Positions 9,268 to 19,022 of a stretch of DNA of 64,000 bases are shown here, in pieces. Within the stretch, counting starts at the first letter, position 1; each line of letters begins with the position of its first letter. The notes beneath the pieces were generated by a model that was not told the DNA's origin, ran no database searches, and saw nothing but the letters and a program-made list of their open reading frames with translations. The stretch is from Solibacillus sp. FSL K6-1523. Its GTDB lineage: Bacteria; Bacillota; Bacilli; Bacillales_A; Planococcaceae. The stretch spans positions 1,910,001-1,974,000 of the forward strand of contig NZ_JBBOSU010000001.1 of assembly GCF_038005225.1 (NCBI RefSeq). Reading direction: 5' to 3'. A program made the position numbers and the translations under genes.

Positions 9268-9549
9268 ATGAGCTTGATCGCGCAACATCCTTATATAAAA
9301 ATAGAAAGAATAGTGACAGGTTTAGAACAGTTTGAAATTAAGCATGACCGAATTATTTACTTATACAATAATAAGGTCGTTACACAGTATAGAGAGTTTC
9401 CGATTAAGATTGTGATGGATTTTTCTTATCGAGAAATTGCAAATCAAGGTGGTATACTCTATTTACATACGCTACAAGGTGTATATCCGTATATCGTGCA
9501 ATCTTCACCAAAAGCTTTTATTACAGCTTATAGAGCATATTTCAAGTGA
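9268..9549 (+). CDS. Small protein of unknown function
   Basis: ATG 9268 has a strong AGGAGG site. The 93-residue product is soluble, rich in aromatic and beta-branched residues, and ends in a SSPKAFITAYRAYFK helix. No signal or membrane segment. I do not recognise a family; the composition suggests a small beta domain. Confidence 0.65.
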   Translation: MSLIAQHPYIKIERIVTGLEQFEIKHDRIIYLYNNKVVTQYREFPIKIVMDFSYREIANQGGILYLHTLQGVYPYIVQSSPKAFITAYRAYFK

Positions 9550-9697
9550 AAAATTGACACAATGAATTTATTGTTAAAGAACACCTCCTTCCATAATAAC
9601 CCAATTAAAGTCGGTGCCTATTAGAAAAATGGATTATTTTTGAAGTTTTTAAGGGGAATTGTAATTATTTCTGTAATAATAGTAGGGAGGTGAACAA

Positions 9698-10177
9698 ATG
9701 TTTTTTAGAAGATGTAAATTAATCAAAAATGATAAAAAGTTTAGTGCAAAATTGTTGTTTAAAGATGTATCACCCGAAAAATGGGATCAAGATAATTTGA
9801 CGAAAGAGCATTTAGATTTTTCAATTGATAGTGTCCGTTTAGTGAATGAATATGCTGATCGGTTAATGAAGACTGACTTAGGCCAGCAACTTTTAAAGGA
9901 ACATCCCGATAATTTTACTATGCGGATCGGAGCCTATTTAGGAGAAGTGATAAAAAATCATGCATCGGGACAATATCGTTGGTTTGATTTTACATCTATC
10001 AAAGTAAATACGGTTCATTTAAATGACTACATAATGAGTGTAGAAGACGAGGCTGTTCTTTACTCACGAAAATTAGACAAAGTGATCTGCCCAATCTATG
10101 AAGTTAAACAATATTTTAATGGAAAATCTAACTATAATAGTTATTTAACCTATGTAGAAGGTGCAATTAAAAACTAA
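9698..10177 (+). CDS. Hypothetical protein, orphan in an accessory region
   Basis: ATG 9698 has GGGAGGTG upstream. The 159-residue protein is soluble with no signal. A central MRIGAYLGEVIKN helix followed by a YRWFDF strand resembles small immunity-type or DUF3806-like proteins, but I cannot assign it firmly. Flanking genes give no functional hint. Confidence 0.65.
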   Translation: MFFRRCKLIKNDKKFSAKLLFKDVSPEKWDQDNLTKEHLDFSIDSVRLVNEYADRLMKTDLGQQLLKEHPDNFTMRIGAYLGEVIKNHASGQYRWFDFTSIKVNTVHLNDYIMSVEDEAVLYSRKLDKVICPIYEVKQYFNGKSNYNSYLTYVEGAIKN

Positions 10178-10384
10178 GGTGAAAAGTCGGAATTATTCGG
10201 GGGAATGGTTATAATCTGGCGCATATTGTATTATCCACCGATAAACTTTTTTATTTTTGTGTCATTACACGAAATTTAAAAGAAACATCCAACGGTTACT
10301 AGAATAAAAAAATTACTTTAATGAAGTATTGAAAAATTAATAAATAATGGTAAAATGTATTTTAACCTGCGTTTGTGGGCAGTA

Positions 10385-10682
10385 AGAAAATAGTTAGCGT
10401 TGAGAAGGAAGAGTATGTAAGCCGCGTTATGTAGAGAGCTTCTGATGGTGGAAATGAAGCAAACAAAACTTACAGAATATGACCTTTGAGCTTCGTACCG
10501 AAATCGCAATTACGCCGAGGTGTATATTTGATGTAGGCTACGACGAGAATGGCACTCGTTACAACAGCAGCAGTATGAACACGTACTGATGGAGGCTAAT
10601 AGTGTGAACTATTGGCAAAAACTTAGGTGGTACCACGAGTAAATTCGTCCTAATCGTATTAATGCGATTAGGGCTTTTTTTG
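10385..10682 (+). promoter_or_regulatory. T-box riboswitch, methionine-type
   Basis: The leader has the GAAGAGTA and AGAGAGC conserved elements, a specifier-loop context GAATATGACC with ATG in the specifier position, and the T-box sequence AGGTGGTACCACG at 10625-10637. A terminator follows at 10648-10682 (CCTAATCG / CGATTAGG plus Ts). Uncharged tRNA-Met should stabilise the antiterminator and switch on the downstream methionyl-tRNA synthetase. No other gene lies in 10178-10750. Confidence 0.9.
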
Positions 10683-10750
10683 TGGAAAAAAACAGAGAAA
10701 TGAATCGACATTGGATGGATACGTTCAAGTCGCACAGGAGGAATTGCATC

Positions 10751-12385
10751 ATGGCAGTATTAATCGGAGGCGCGTGGCCTTACGCAAATGGCTCGTTACA
10801 TTTAGGGCATATTTCATCGTTATTACCAGGGGATATTTTAGCAAGATATTATCGTTTGAAAGGGGAAGAGGTGTTATATGTTTCCGGTAGTGATTGTAAT
10901 GGAACGCCGATTTCCATTCGAGCAAATCAAGAAAATACAACGGTAACAGCGATTGCTAATCGTTACCACAAAGAGTTTGTTGAAACATTCCACCGACTTG
11001 GTTTTACATATGATTTTTATACGCGGACAGATGAAGAACATCACCATAGATCCGTAAAAAGTATTTTCCTACAACTATTAAACAACGGGCACTTATATAA
11101 AAAGAAACTCGAACAAGCATATTGTGCGATTGATCAGCAGTTTTTACCGGATCGTTTTGTTGAAGGAATTTGTCCAAATTGTGGGGCAAAAGCGCGCGGG
11201 GATCAATGTGATCAATGTTCGAAAATTTTAGATCCATTAGACTTGCTAGATAAACGTTGCAAAATATGTGGAAATGAACCAGAAATAAAAGAAACAGAAC
11301 ATTTTTATTTTGCATTTAGTCAATTTCAAAAACAATTAGAAGTATACGTTGAGCAAGCGGTGCAAGGAAAAAGATGGCGTGAAAATGCAATTCATTTAAC
11401 GCAACGCTATTTACAAGAAGGGTTGCCTGACCGCGCTGTTACGAGAGATTTACCGAATGGCATTGATGTACCCGTTCCTGGATTTGAAGGGAAGAAGATT
11501 TATGTGTGGATTGAAGCGGTTGCTGGGTATTATACGGCGAGCATCGAGTGGGGGAAGCTGCATCAACAAGACATTACGAAATGGTGGAACGAGCAAACGA
11601 AGGCCTATTATGTACATGGCAAAGATAATATCCCGTTCCATAGTGTTATTTGGCCAGCTATTTTAATGGGCATCGAAAGCAAAGGCTTGCCGACAAATAT
11701 TGTATCGAATGAATATTTAACGCTTGAGAAGCGAAAAATTTCAACTAGTTTAAATTGGGCAGTTTGGGCACCGTATATGTTAGAAAATTACCATCCGGAT
11801 TCATTGCGCTACTTTTTAACAGTAAATGCGCCAGAAAGTCGAGATGCCGATTTTTCATGGAGAGAATTTATTTATAGTCATAATGGCGAACTTTTAGGGG
11901 CATTTGCGAATTTTGTGAATCGTAATTTGAAATTTATTGAAAAATCATTTGCAAGTCAAGTTCCTCAAGTTACGATAAATGCCACAATGGAAAAGCTTGT
12001 CAGGCAACAATATGAGCTTGTAGGTGAATACATTGAACAAGGGAATAGTAAGCCAGCGTTAGAATCGATTTTTGAATTGATCCGCGCTTCTAATCGTTAT
12101 TTTGATGAGGAAAAGCCATGGCTAACAGTCAATGAAAAGCCTGTTCAATGTGCAGAAACGCTTGCAACATGTGTTTTTGTCATTCAAAATTTAGCACAAT
12201 TATTGCAACCATTTTTACCATTTGCCTGCGAGGAAATTCAAAAGATGTTGGGTATTTCACTGAATTCATGGTCTATAAAAACGACATTACCACAAGCAAT
12301 CAGCAACATTCAGCCACTTTATGAGCGCATTGATGTGAAGCGAATTGATGAAGAACTATTGAGAATGCAGGAAAATGAGAAGTAA
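10751..12385 (+). CDS. metG: Methionyl-tRNA synthetase, E. coli/archaeal-like short form
   Basis: ATG 10751 has AGGAGG upstream. The 544-residue class I synthetase has HLGH at residues 17-20, four CxxC-type knuckles (about residues 141-175) for the zinc domain, and KISTS at 329-333 in place of KMSKS. It lacks the C-terminal EMAPII/Arc1p-like tRNA-binding domain found in the usual Bacillus MetRS. The sequence type and the T-box suggest an inducible second MetRS, like MetRS2 forms of Gram-positives that resist MetRS inhibitors. That second role is inference; the housekeeping copy is not in this window. Confidence 0.9.
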   Translation: MAVLIGGAWPYANGSLHLGHISSLLPGDILARYYRLKGEEVLYVSGSDCNGTPISIRANQENTTVTAIANRYHKEFVETFHRLGFTYDFYTRTDEEHHHRSVKSIFLQLLNNGHLYKKKLEQAYCAIDQQFLPDRFVEGICPNCGAKARGDQCDQCSKILDPLDLLDKRCKICGNEPEIKETEHFYFAFSQFQKQLEVYVEQAVQGKRWRENAIHLTQRYLQEGLPDRAVTRDLPNGIDVPVPGFEGKKIYVWIEAVAGYYTASIEWGKLHQQDITKWWNEQTKAYYVHGKDNIPFHSVIWPAILMGIESKGLPTNIVSNEYLTLEKRKISTSLNWAVWAPYMLENYHPDSLRYFLTVNAPESRDADFSWREFIYSHNGELLGAFANFVNRNLKFIEKSFASQVPQVTINATMEKLVRQQYELVGEYIEQGNSKPALESIFELIRASNRYFDEEKPWLTVNEKPVQCAETLATCVFVIQNLAQLLQPFLPFACEEIQKMLGISLNSWSIKTTLPQAISNIQPLYERIDVKRIDEELLRMQENEK

Positions 12386-12821
12386 GATGGAACAATTCAT
12401 TATAAGTGGACAAATTATTAATGTAGATGTTCAGAAAACAGAAGCCTTGTATAAGGAACTCCCACTAATCTCTGATAAGGGACATTGTGGGTGTCCGGAA
12501 TGTGTTTATTATACAAAAGCAATCACTCACACATCTCCTGAAATTCAGCAGTTTTTCCAAAAGTTTGGCATCGATCCAAGGAAAGAAGCAGAAGTTTGGC
12601 AAGCTTGTGAAAATGGCGATGGAACGTATTATTATGTAGCAGATTATCATTTCATTGGAGAAATTCAGGATGTAGATGAATTAGACTGGATTAAAGTTGA
12701 CGGAGCATCCTTTGGTTTAGCAAATCGAACAGGGGAACTCCCCTCACCAATGATTCCCAAAACTTTTACACCACCAATTATTGAAATGATAGTACAAATA
12801 AATCTGCGAGGAGATCTTTAG
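12375..12821 (+). CDS. Hypothetical protein with CGCPEC motif
   Basis: The frame overlaps the metG end; ATG 12387 (just past the metG stop) is an equally good start, and neither has an ideal binding site. The product (144-148 residues) has a CGCPECVYY motif near residue 38 that could bind metal or be redox-active. Coupled transcription with metG is likely, since there is no gap. I do not recognise a family. Confidence 0.65.
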   Translation: MRSKMEQFIISGQIINVDVQKTEALYKELPLISDKGHCGCPECVYYTKAITHTSPEIQQFFQKFGIDPRKEAEVWQACENGDGTYYYVADYHFIGEIQDVDELDWIKVDGASFGLANRTGELPSPMIPKTFTPPIIEMIVQINLRGDL

Positions 12822-12860
12822 TTCGGATATTAACGTAGATTTTGATTAGCAAATAATAAA

Positions 12861-12899
12861 AAATAGAACTTTCGCTTTTATGGAAGTTCTATTTTTTGC
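12861..12899 (+). terminator. Rho-independent terminator
   Basis: AATAGAACTTTC pairs with GGAAGTTCTATT and is followed by six Ts; it ends the metG transcript. Confidence 0.85.
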
Positions 12900-13052
12900 A
12901 CTTCAAATCAAGTTCACCCTAGTGATTAGTATTTTTCATGCGAATAAATGAAGTAACATTATAGTTTTCAGAAAAAAATACACAATATCTACCCTTTGCA
13001 TTTTGGTAAAATAAAGAAAGAATTATCGTAGCAAATGTTAAGGAGGGGACGT

Positions 13053-14261
13053 ATGGCTTTTTTCAAAAAATACGGTGTGTTGCTAGGGGCACTTGGATTT
13101 TCTACTTTAGGAAATTGGATTTACTTAATCGCGTTAAATTTATCCGTATGGCATTTAACACATTCTCCAGCAGCAGTTGCGGGCATTTATATCGTTGGTC
13201 CTGTTGCCCGCATTATAAGCAGTTTTTTTGCAGGTTCTATTATTGATCGGCAAAATAAAAAGAACTTGATGATTATAAGTGATATTGTGCGAGGGCTCAT
13301 CGTTTGTATGATGCCATTTATGACATCCATTTGGCTTATATATGTCCTCATATTTCTAGCGAATATCGCAGGTAGCTTTTTTGGACCAAGTAGTACGTAT
13401 GTCATTACAAAGCTTGTGAAAGATGACGATAAGCAACGATTTAATGCGCTAAATAGTACGCTTAGTTCTGGCTCGTTTATGATTGGTCCTGCACTTGCCG
13501 GGGCGATTATTGCGGTAAGTAATACGAACGTTGCGATGTGGGTGAACGGCTTTACATTTTTCGCATGTGCATGGGCTATTTCTTTTCTGCCTACAATTGC
13601 GGAAGATGATGCAATGATGCGGCAAATGATTACATTGCAGATGATACGCGCCGATTTCCAACAAGTTTGGGTATTTATTCAAAAGCGACCGGCACTATTT
13701 AAATTTATAGCTGTCTACACAATCGCATTGATGATTGCCTTTGCGCTCGATTCACAGGAAATGACCTTTTTAAAAGATGTACTAGCCACATCTGATACAA
13801 TGTACGGCATTGTTGTAAGTGTTGCGGGTGTGGGAGCCATAGTAGGAGGGATCGCTGCAACGATGCTCGTAAATAAGTTATCTCTTAAAGCATATACCGG
13901 TTTAGGTTTTCTATTAACAATTTTAAGTTATGCGCTCTTCTATGCTTCACTTACATTGACTTTCGCAATAATTAGCTTTATTGCGCTTGGCTTTTTCATG
14001 GCATTTAGCAACTCAGGCTATGCGACCATTTATCAAAAAACAATTCCACCAACATTAATGGGACGCTTTGGTAGTTCGTTAAATTTACTGCAAAGTGTTG
14101 CACAAATACTTTTCACATTGTTATTAGGCATGTTTGCAGAGTGGTATTCTTTGCAAATTGTGACGGTTGGCTTTGCGCTTGTAGCACTACTATTGGCGCT
14201 TTATTTATATCAACATGTCATTCGTAATATGGAACAAATACAGAAGGAGGATATTGTATGA
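13053..14261 (+). CDS. MFS exporter (MefA/enterobactin-exporter-like)
   Basis: ATG 13053 has AAGGAGGGG; an ATG at 13035 lies upstream of that site and is rejected. The 402-residue protein has 12 hydrophobic segments with a short cytoplasmic loop containing DRQNKKN after segment 2, typical of drug or siderophore exporters of the MFS_3 group. The last codons overlap a small zinc-finger gene (ATGA), so the pair is coupled. Substrate unknown. Confidence 0.85.
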   Translation: MAFFKKYGVLLGALGFSTLGNWIYLIALNLSVWHLTHSPAAVAGIYIVGPVARIISSFFAGSIIDRQNKKNLMIISDIVRGLIVCMMPFMTSIWLIYVLIFLANIAGSFFGPSSTYVITKLVKDDDKQRFNALNSTLSSGSFMIGPALAGAIIAVSNTNVAMWVNGFTFFACAWAISFLPTIAEDDAMMRQMITLQMIRADFQQVWVFIQKRPALFKFIAVYTIALMIAFALDSQEMTFLKDVLATSDTMYGIVVSVAGVGAIVGGIAATMLVNKLSLKAYTGLGFLLTILSYALFYASLTLTFAIISFIALGFFMAFSNSGYATIYQKTIPPTLMGRFGSSLNLLQSVAQILFTLLLGMFAEWYSLQIVTVGFALVALLLALYLYQHVIRNMEQIQKEDIV

Positions 14262-14546
14262 TTACGTATGAAATCATATGTTTTTGCTGTAAAAGTCCAT
14301 TCTTTGTCGAGGAAGGCAGTCAAAAATATCAAGTTATAGCCCTGGCGGATGTCACAGATTTTTAAGGGGTGTTTTTCGAGCGAGCTCGAAAAAAAATCTG
14401 GACACAATTACACCGAGGCGTAATTGATAAAGAACAGGAATGGAAAGTTTGCTTGTGACGATTGAGATCATAAAGTGTATTTAGAAGCGAGGAAAGGTTT
14501 GGTGGGGAAAATTTTGCAAAGGGCTTCAGTAACTATATACAATTAA
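14258..14546 (+). pseudogene. Small zinc-finger gene interrupted by a mobile hairpin repeat
   Basis: ATG 14258 has AGAAGGAGG and overlaps the MFS stop. It encodes 27 residues including CFCC, then meets the repeat at 14339. Removing 14339-14429 (91 bases) restores the frame into KNRNGKFACDD, then TGA where a second zinc-ligand Cys would be expected (TGT or TGC to TGA), then DHKVYLEARKGLVGK to a stop at 14544. So a roughly 65-residue zinc-ribbon protein was broken by insertion and later gained a nonsense change. The present product ends at 14365 inside the repeat. Confidence 0.8.
14339..14426 (+). repeat. Modular hairpin repeat, copy R1 (3' module only)
   Basis: This 88-base copy runs from GCCCTGGCGG to GTAATTG. 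It has the CAGATTTTT / AAAATCTG outer stem, the TTTTTCGAGC / GCTCGAAAAA inner hairpin and the CAATTACACC / GGCGTAATTG hairpin. ATA flanks both sides (14336-14338 and 14427-14429), a probable 3-bp target duplication. Confidence 0.85.
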
Positions 14547-14589
14547 TTAAAGAGTCGATCATTAATAGTCCTTACCCAATGGGACAAAA

Positions 14590-14640
14590 CATATTAAGAA
14601 TGACGCCGCCTCCCACGGCAAGCGGCGCAATAAATGCAGA
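14590..14640 (+). repeat. Short shared intergenic motif (also at 19669-19700)
   Basis: GCCGC-n-TCCCAC-n-GCAAG-nnn-CGCAATAA occurs here inside a GCCGC...GCGGC hairpin and again, degraded, near 19669-19700. Function unknown. Confidence 0.35.
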
Positions 14641-14685
14641 AATTTTTAGAAGGCAAAGATTTTATATAGGCTGGCCTTGCACAAA

Positions 14686-14774
14686 GCACAAAGATGAGTC
14701 GTACAGATTTGTGGAACAAAGCTGTGCGCCTCATGTGCTTAGCCAGTCTAAACTAGCTAACACTTTATTAGAAT
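14686..14774 (+). repeat. Dispersed repeat S, copy 1
   Basis: About 90 bases from GCACAAAGATGAGTCGTACAG to ACTTTATTAGAA match 57666-57756. Nested arms GCAC/GTGC, ATGAG/CTCAT and ACAG/CTGT can pair, so it may fold. The unassigned stretch 14547-14892 contains this, the motif at 14590 and nothing else I can support. Confidence 0.6.
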
Positions 14775-14892
14775 ACGCACACCATTTTACAAGACCCCGA
14801 TAAATTTCCTAAGTATGTTTCCATCCGCAAAACATATAGTGTATATGGAACATATGTGATGTAAAAATCGTTATGTAAGGAAAGGGGATTTA

Positions 14893-16959
14893 GTGGACAA
14901 ATCTTGGCTTAATAAGGGAAAAGATGAGGATGCGAAGGAACAACAGCTCGAACAGTTTATCGTAAATAATGACGGGAAAAAGATGACGACCAATCAAGGT
15001 GTAAAAGTTTCAAATGATGAGGATTCGTTAAAAGCAGGAGTTCGGGGTCCAACATTAATGGAGGATTTTCATTTCCGGGAGAAGATGACACATTTTGACC
15101 ATGAGCGAATTCCAGAGCGTGTCGTTCATGCAAGAGGTTACGCAGCACACGGGGTATTTGAATTGTATGAGTCGATGAAAGAATATACCAGAGCTGGTTT
15201 TTTGCAAAAAAAAGGATCGAAAACGCCTGTCTTTTTACGATTTTCAAATGTTGTTGGGAGTTCTGGTTCGATGGATACTGCACGAGATGTCCGTGGTTTT
15301 GCTGTCAAGTTTTATACAGAAGAGGGCAATTATGATTTAGTTGGCAACAATATCCCGATATTCTTTATACAAGATGCGATGAAGTTTCCAGATTTAATAC
15401 ATGCCGCGAAGCCAGAGCCGAATAATGAAATGCCACAAGCAGCTACTGCACATGATACTTTTTGGGATTTTGTTGCGAACAATCAGGAAAGTGCTGCAAT
15501 GGTTATGTGGTTAATGTCGGATCGAGCGATTCCTAAAAATTATCGAATGATGGAAGGTTTTGGTGTCCATACTTTCCGTTTTATCAATGATAAAGGGAAG
15601 TCCAGATTTGTAAAGTTCCATTGGAAACCAGTACTAGGTGTGCATTCACTCGTGTGGGATGAAGCGCAAATTATTGGCGGAAAAGATATCGATTTTCAAC
15701 GTCGCGATTTATGGGAATCGATTGAAAACGGTTATTTCCCAGAGTACGAGTTTGGTGTACAAATGATTGACCAGGAAGAAGAATTTAAATTTGATTTTGA
15801 TGTTTTAGATCCTACAAAACTTTGGCCTGAGGAAATCGTACCAATAAAAATTATTGGAAAAATGACATTGAATCGGAATGTGGACAATGTTTTTGCGGAA
15901 ACTGAACAAGTGGCCTTCCATCCAGGTAATGTTGTACCAGGCATTGACTTTACGAATGATCCGCTATTACAAGGCCGTCTATTTTCTTATATCGATACAC
16001 AGCTTATTCGTTTAGGTGGTCCCAATTTTGCTGAAATTCCGATTAACCGACCTGTTTGTCCGATTCACAATAATCAGCGCAATGGCTTTAGTCGCCAAAC
16101 GATTAATAAAGGGCGCGTAAGTTATCATAAAAATTCACTTGCGGATAATACTCCTTCGACATCAACTGCAGCTGATGGTGGGTTTGTGCATTATGAGGAA
16201 AAAGTGGAAGGGCGTATTACACGGGCACGAAGTAAATCCTTTGATGATCATTTCTCACAAGCAAGGCTATTTTGGAATAGTATGTCCCCACCTGAAAAGC
16301 AACATATTATTAATGCCTTTAGTTTCGAAGTAGGGAAGGTGGCTAGTAAATCTGTTCGGCAACAAGTCGTGGATATGTTTGTCCATGTAGATAAAGAAAT
16401 GGCGACGATACTTGCGAAAAATGTAGGCGTGAACAAACCAACTGGTGAACAATCAAAAGTGACAGCATCTTCGCCTGCACTCAGTCAAGCGAATACGATA
16501 AAACTACCACAAACACTTAAAGTCGGTGTGCTTATTGGCAATGGGTTCGATGCGGCAGAAGTGCATAATACGTTAAAAACGCTCACAAAATATGGGGTAA
16601 GATATAGTATTATTGCGGAACGGATAGGGGCAGTTGAAAGTAGCCAAGGCGTCCAATTAACGGCAACTGAAACTTATTTAACAACGGACTCTGTTTTGTT
16701 TGATGCTTTATATATTGTCGGTGTAAGGGCAGACAATCAAGCGAAATTTAATCAAGATTTATTAATTAATATTAACCAAGCATTTCGCCATTATAAACCA
16801 ATTGGCGTTGCGCAAACAGGAATACCATTTTTACAAGCATCGAATGCCAAAGTTGGACCAGGCATTGTAGTAGCTACTGGTAATGCTAATTTTGGCGAAC
16901 AATTTGTTGATGCGATTGCGGTGCAACGTTTTTGGGATCGAGATATTTATTCATCTTGA
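14893..16959 (+). CDS. katE: Large-subunit catalase (KatE/HPII type)
   Basis: GTG start at 14893 with AGGAAAGGGG. The 688-residue protein belongs to clade 2 catalases: catalytic His79 (VVHARGYAAHG), Asn152 (VGNNIPIFF), heme-ligand Tyr366 (GRLFSYIDTQ) and a C-terminal DJ-1/flavodoxin-like domain from about residue 540. It breaks down hydrogen peroxide in the cytoplasm; Bacillus relatives belong to the general stress response, but I cannot prove a sigma-B promoter here. The TGA stop is itself part of the start of repeat R2 (TTGATTCAGC). Confidence 0.95.
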   Translation: MDKSWLNKGKDEDAKEQQLEQFIVNNDGKKMTTNQGVKVSNDEDSLKAGVRGPTLMEDFHFREKMTHFDHERIPERVVHARGYAAHGVFELYESMKEYTRAGFLQKKGSKTPVFLRFSNVVGSSGSMDTARDVRGFAVKFYTEEGNYDLVGNNIPIFFIQDAMKFPDLIHAAKPEPNNEMPQAATAHDTFWDFVANNQESAAMVMWLMSDRAIPKNYRMMEGFGVHTFRFINDKGKSRFVKFHWKPVLGVHSLVWDEAQIIGGKDIDFQRRDLWESIENGYFPEYEFGVQMIDQEEEFKFDFDVLDPTKLWPEEIVPIKIIGKMTLNRNVDNVFAETEQVAFHPGNVVPGIDFTNDPLLQGRLFSYIDTQLIRLGGPNFAEIPINRPVCPIHNNQRNGFSRQTINKGRVSYHKNSLADNTPSTSTAADGGFVHYEEKVEGRITRARSKSFDDHFSQARLFWNSMSPPEKQHIINAFSFEVGKVASKSVRQQVVDMFVHVDKEMATILAKNVGVNKPTGEQSKVTASSPALSQANTIKLPQTLKVGVLIGNGFDAAEVHNTLKTLTKYGVRYSIIAERIGAVESSQGVQLTATETYLTTDSVLFDALYIVGVRADNQAKFNQDLLININQAFRHYKPIGVAQTGIPFLQASNAKVGPGIVVATGNANFGEQFVDAIAVQRFWDRDIYSS

Positions 16960-17206
16960 TTCAGCCGTATTCCTCCACTTCTATAGGTGAGGGATGAATG
17001 CCAAAAAATGCAATTTTATTCAGTGGGATTCAAACCCTGGCTGAAGGAGATGAACCCAGGCTAAGAACGCCACATCGTGTGGCAACGCCTGAGTGACCAA
17101 CATCGTGTTGGCCCAAGCCCTGGCGGATGTCACAGATTTTTAAAGGAAGTTTTTCGAGCAAGCTCGAAAAAATCTGGACGCAATTACGCCAAGGCGTAAT
17201 TGATAA
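16956..17206 (+). repeat. Modular hairpin repeat, copy R2 (full length)
   Basis: It begins with TTGATTCAGC over the catalase stop and ends with GGCGTAATTGAT. Internal modules: GGGATGAATGCC arm, AGGC/GCCT stem around a GCCACATCGTGTGGC hairpin, CCAACATCGTGTTGG hairpin, then the conserved 3' module (GCGGATGTCACAG onward). Confidence 0.9.
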
Positions 17207-17216
17207 ATCACAACGC

Positions 17217-17262
17217 AAAAAAATGCCCGCCCTCACAATGAATGGAGAGGCGGACATTTTTG
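17217..17262 (-). terminator. Rho-independent terminator of the OFA-type transporter
   Basis: On the minus strand AAAATGTCCGCCTCTC pairs with GAGGGCGGGCATTTT (one G.T) and ends in a T run. Confidence 0.85.
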
Positions 17263-17294
17263 TCATTTATATGCGTACTACTATAGGAAGTGGA

Positions 17295-18560
17295 TTATTT
17301 CCATAAACCAGCTTTTTCTAATTTCTTTTTACCATTGAATGCAACAAATACTAATAGTGCATTTAAAATTAACATAAAGCCAATTGCGTACAGTACAAAT
17401 GTATAGCTACCAGTGAATTCGAAAACATAACCGTATCCTGGTAATGCTACGATACCTGCAACTGCTAAACCGATTGCAGCTGTAGAATAAATTTGACTAT
17501 ATTCTTTGTTTCCGAATAACGCTGTTGTTAATAGAGGTCCCATTGTTCCTAGTGAAGAAATGATGAAACCAAAAATAACGATCGCTACCATAAATAGTGT
17601 TTTGTTATCAGGAACAGTTAGGAAAATACCTACTGGAATTAAACCGATTAACATCGCGAAAACTGCTGTGTTTTTTGCACCAATTTTATCACTTAATACA
17701 CCAAATGATAAAGCACCAACTAAAATACCGATTTGCATTACACCAAGAGCAGTACCAGCAAATTTAATATCGTAACCAGCACCAATTGCGAATGGCGCTA
17801 AATGCTGACTGAAACTTGCAATCGACGTAATGAAGAAGAAGAATCCGAATAAAGCAAAGAATGCGCTTGATTTTTTAGCTACTGCAGCTGTTACACCTTT
17901 TGCTACATCTTCAGGAGCAGCAGTTTTATCCGTTGTTGCTACTTCATCCATACCAAGTGGTTGTAAACCTTTTTGTTTTGGTGACATACGAATAAATAAT
18001 AGTGTCAGTGGAATAATAATCGCTGCTACGGCAATACCTGAAACGATATAAGAGAATCTCCATCCTTGATCGGCAATTAAAGTACCAACGACTGGTTGAA
18101 TAATTGCACCAAATACACCACCGATTGCAACCATAAGACCGATTGCTAAACCATTATGTTTTTTGAACCAGTTGTTAATTAAAACAGGACCAGCCATTTG
18201 TGTAATGAAAATTGAACCAACTGCCATTGGAATACTGAATAAGTACCAGCCCCATACAGAGTTCATGAATCCGAACATTGCGAATGAACCTGCCATTAAA
18301 GCAACAGAAACGATTAAAATTAATCGAATATCATATTTCGCCATTAATTTACCTGCAATCGGTAAGAAAATCATTGTAACGATTGAAGCGATACTAAAGT
18401 AAAGTGTTAAGCTACCCATACCAATACCTAAGTCTTGAGTAACAGGAGCTAAGTATTGTCCACCTGCAGTTGAAATACCATTTTTACCGACTGCAACAAT
18501 AATCGATACTGCGATTAATAGTAACCAAGCGTAATGGAATTTTTTATTTTGTTTACTCAT
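17295..18560 (-). CDS. MFS transporter, OFA (oxalate/formate antiporter-like) family
   Basis: ATG at 18560 has GAGGATT upstream. The 421-residue protein has 12 hydrophobic segments; the N-terminal FHYAWLLLIAVSIIV and the NNWFKKHNGLAIGL loop are typical of the OFA/CynX-like group of monocarboxylate carriers. Substrate not assignable. It is divergent from an HxlR regulator across a 460-base AT-rich region with palindromes, which suggests control by it. Confidence 0.85.
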   Translation of the reverse strand: MSKQNKKFHYAWLLLIAVSIIVAVGKNGISTAGGQYLAPVTQDLGIGMGSLTLYFSIASIVTMIFLPIAGKLMAKYDIRLILIVSVALMAGSFAMFGFMNSVWGWYLFSIPMAVGSIFITQMAGPVLINNWFKKHNGLAIGLMVAIGGVFGAIIQPVVGTLIADQGWRFSYIVSGIAVAAIIIPLTLLFIRMSPKQKGLQPLGMDEVATTDKTAAPEDVAKGVTAAVAKKSSAFFALFGFFFFITSIASFSQHLAPFAIGAGYDIKFAGTALGVMQIGILVGALSFGVLSDKIGAKNTAVFAMLIGLIPVGIFLTVPDNKTLFMVAIVIFGFIISSLGTMGPLLTTALFGNKEYSQIYSTAAIGLAVAGIVALPGYGYVFEFTGSYTFVLYAIGFMLILNALLVFVAFNGKKKLEKAGLWK

Positions 18561-18851
18561 AATAAAATCCTCTTTTCCCTAATTAATATATAATTCCGTT
18601 TGTTAGTGCTAAATGGTATTTAAGTTATTAATCAATACCACTTATTTGTTGTTATGATTCCTATATTCCTCCTTAGTATGCATATAAATATTGACATCTA
18701 AAATTGTTATAAATTTTAGAGTTATTTCTTGTAAACTCAATGCATTTTATAATTTTGTCATCTATCACGCTATAAGTTAATGAAGTGCAATACTACTATA
18801 CGAGATATTGTAGCCTGTTAAATTGTTTAACGTTAAACTATAAAAGTTTGA

Positions 18852-18866
18852 GTTACTTTATGTAAC
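18852..18866. promoter_or_regulatory. Candidate operator palindrome
   Basis: GTTAC-TTTAT-GTAAC is a perfect inverted repeat in the divergent region between the OFA transporter and the HxlR gene. Confidence 0.35.
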
Positions 18867-18993
18867 TATAATAGCCCGAATAATTAAATGTGTCAATAAT
18901 ATGTATTTTAATTGATTAATCAATTAATTGCAGATTCGTATTTAAAGAATTTTATGATAATATATAGGGAGATAAATAAATCCTAGGTTACTA

Positions 18994-19005
18994 TAAGTGT
19001 ACTTA
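18994..19005. promoter_or_regulatory. Candidate HxlR operator
   Basis: TAAGTGTACTTA is a perfect 12-base palindrome that ends a few bases before the HxlR ribosome binding site; it fits autoregulation. Confidence 0.4.
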
Positions 19006-19022
19006 AAAAGGAGAGGTTAGTA

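Noticed and set aside
14579-14803. 74-codon frame upstream of katE
   Set aside because: No ribosome binding site; it crosses repeat S, whose second copy has an indel that breaks the frame.
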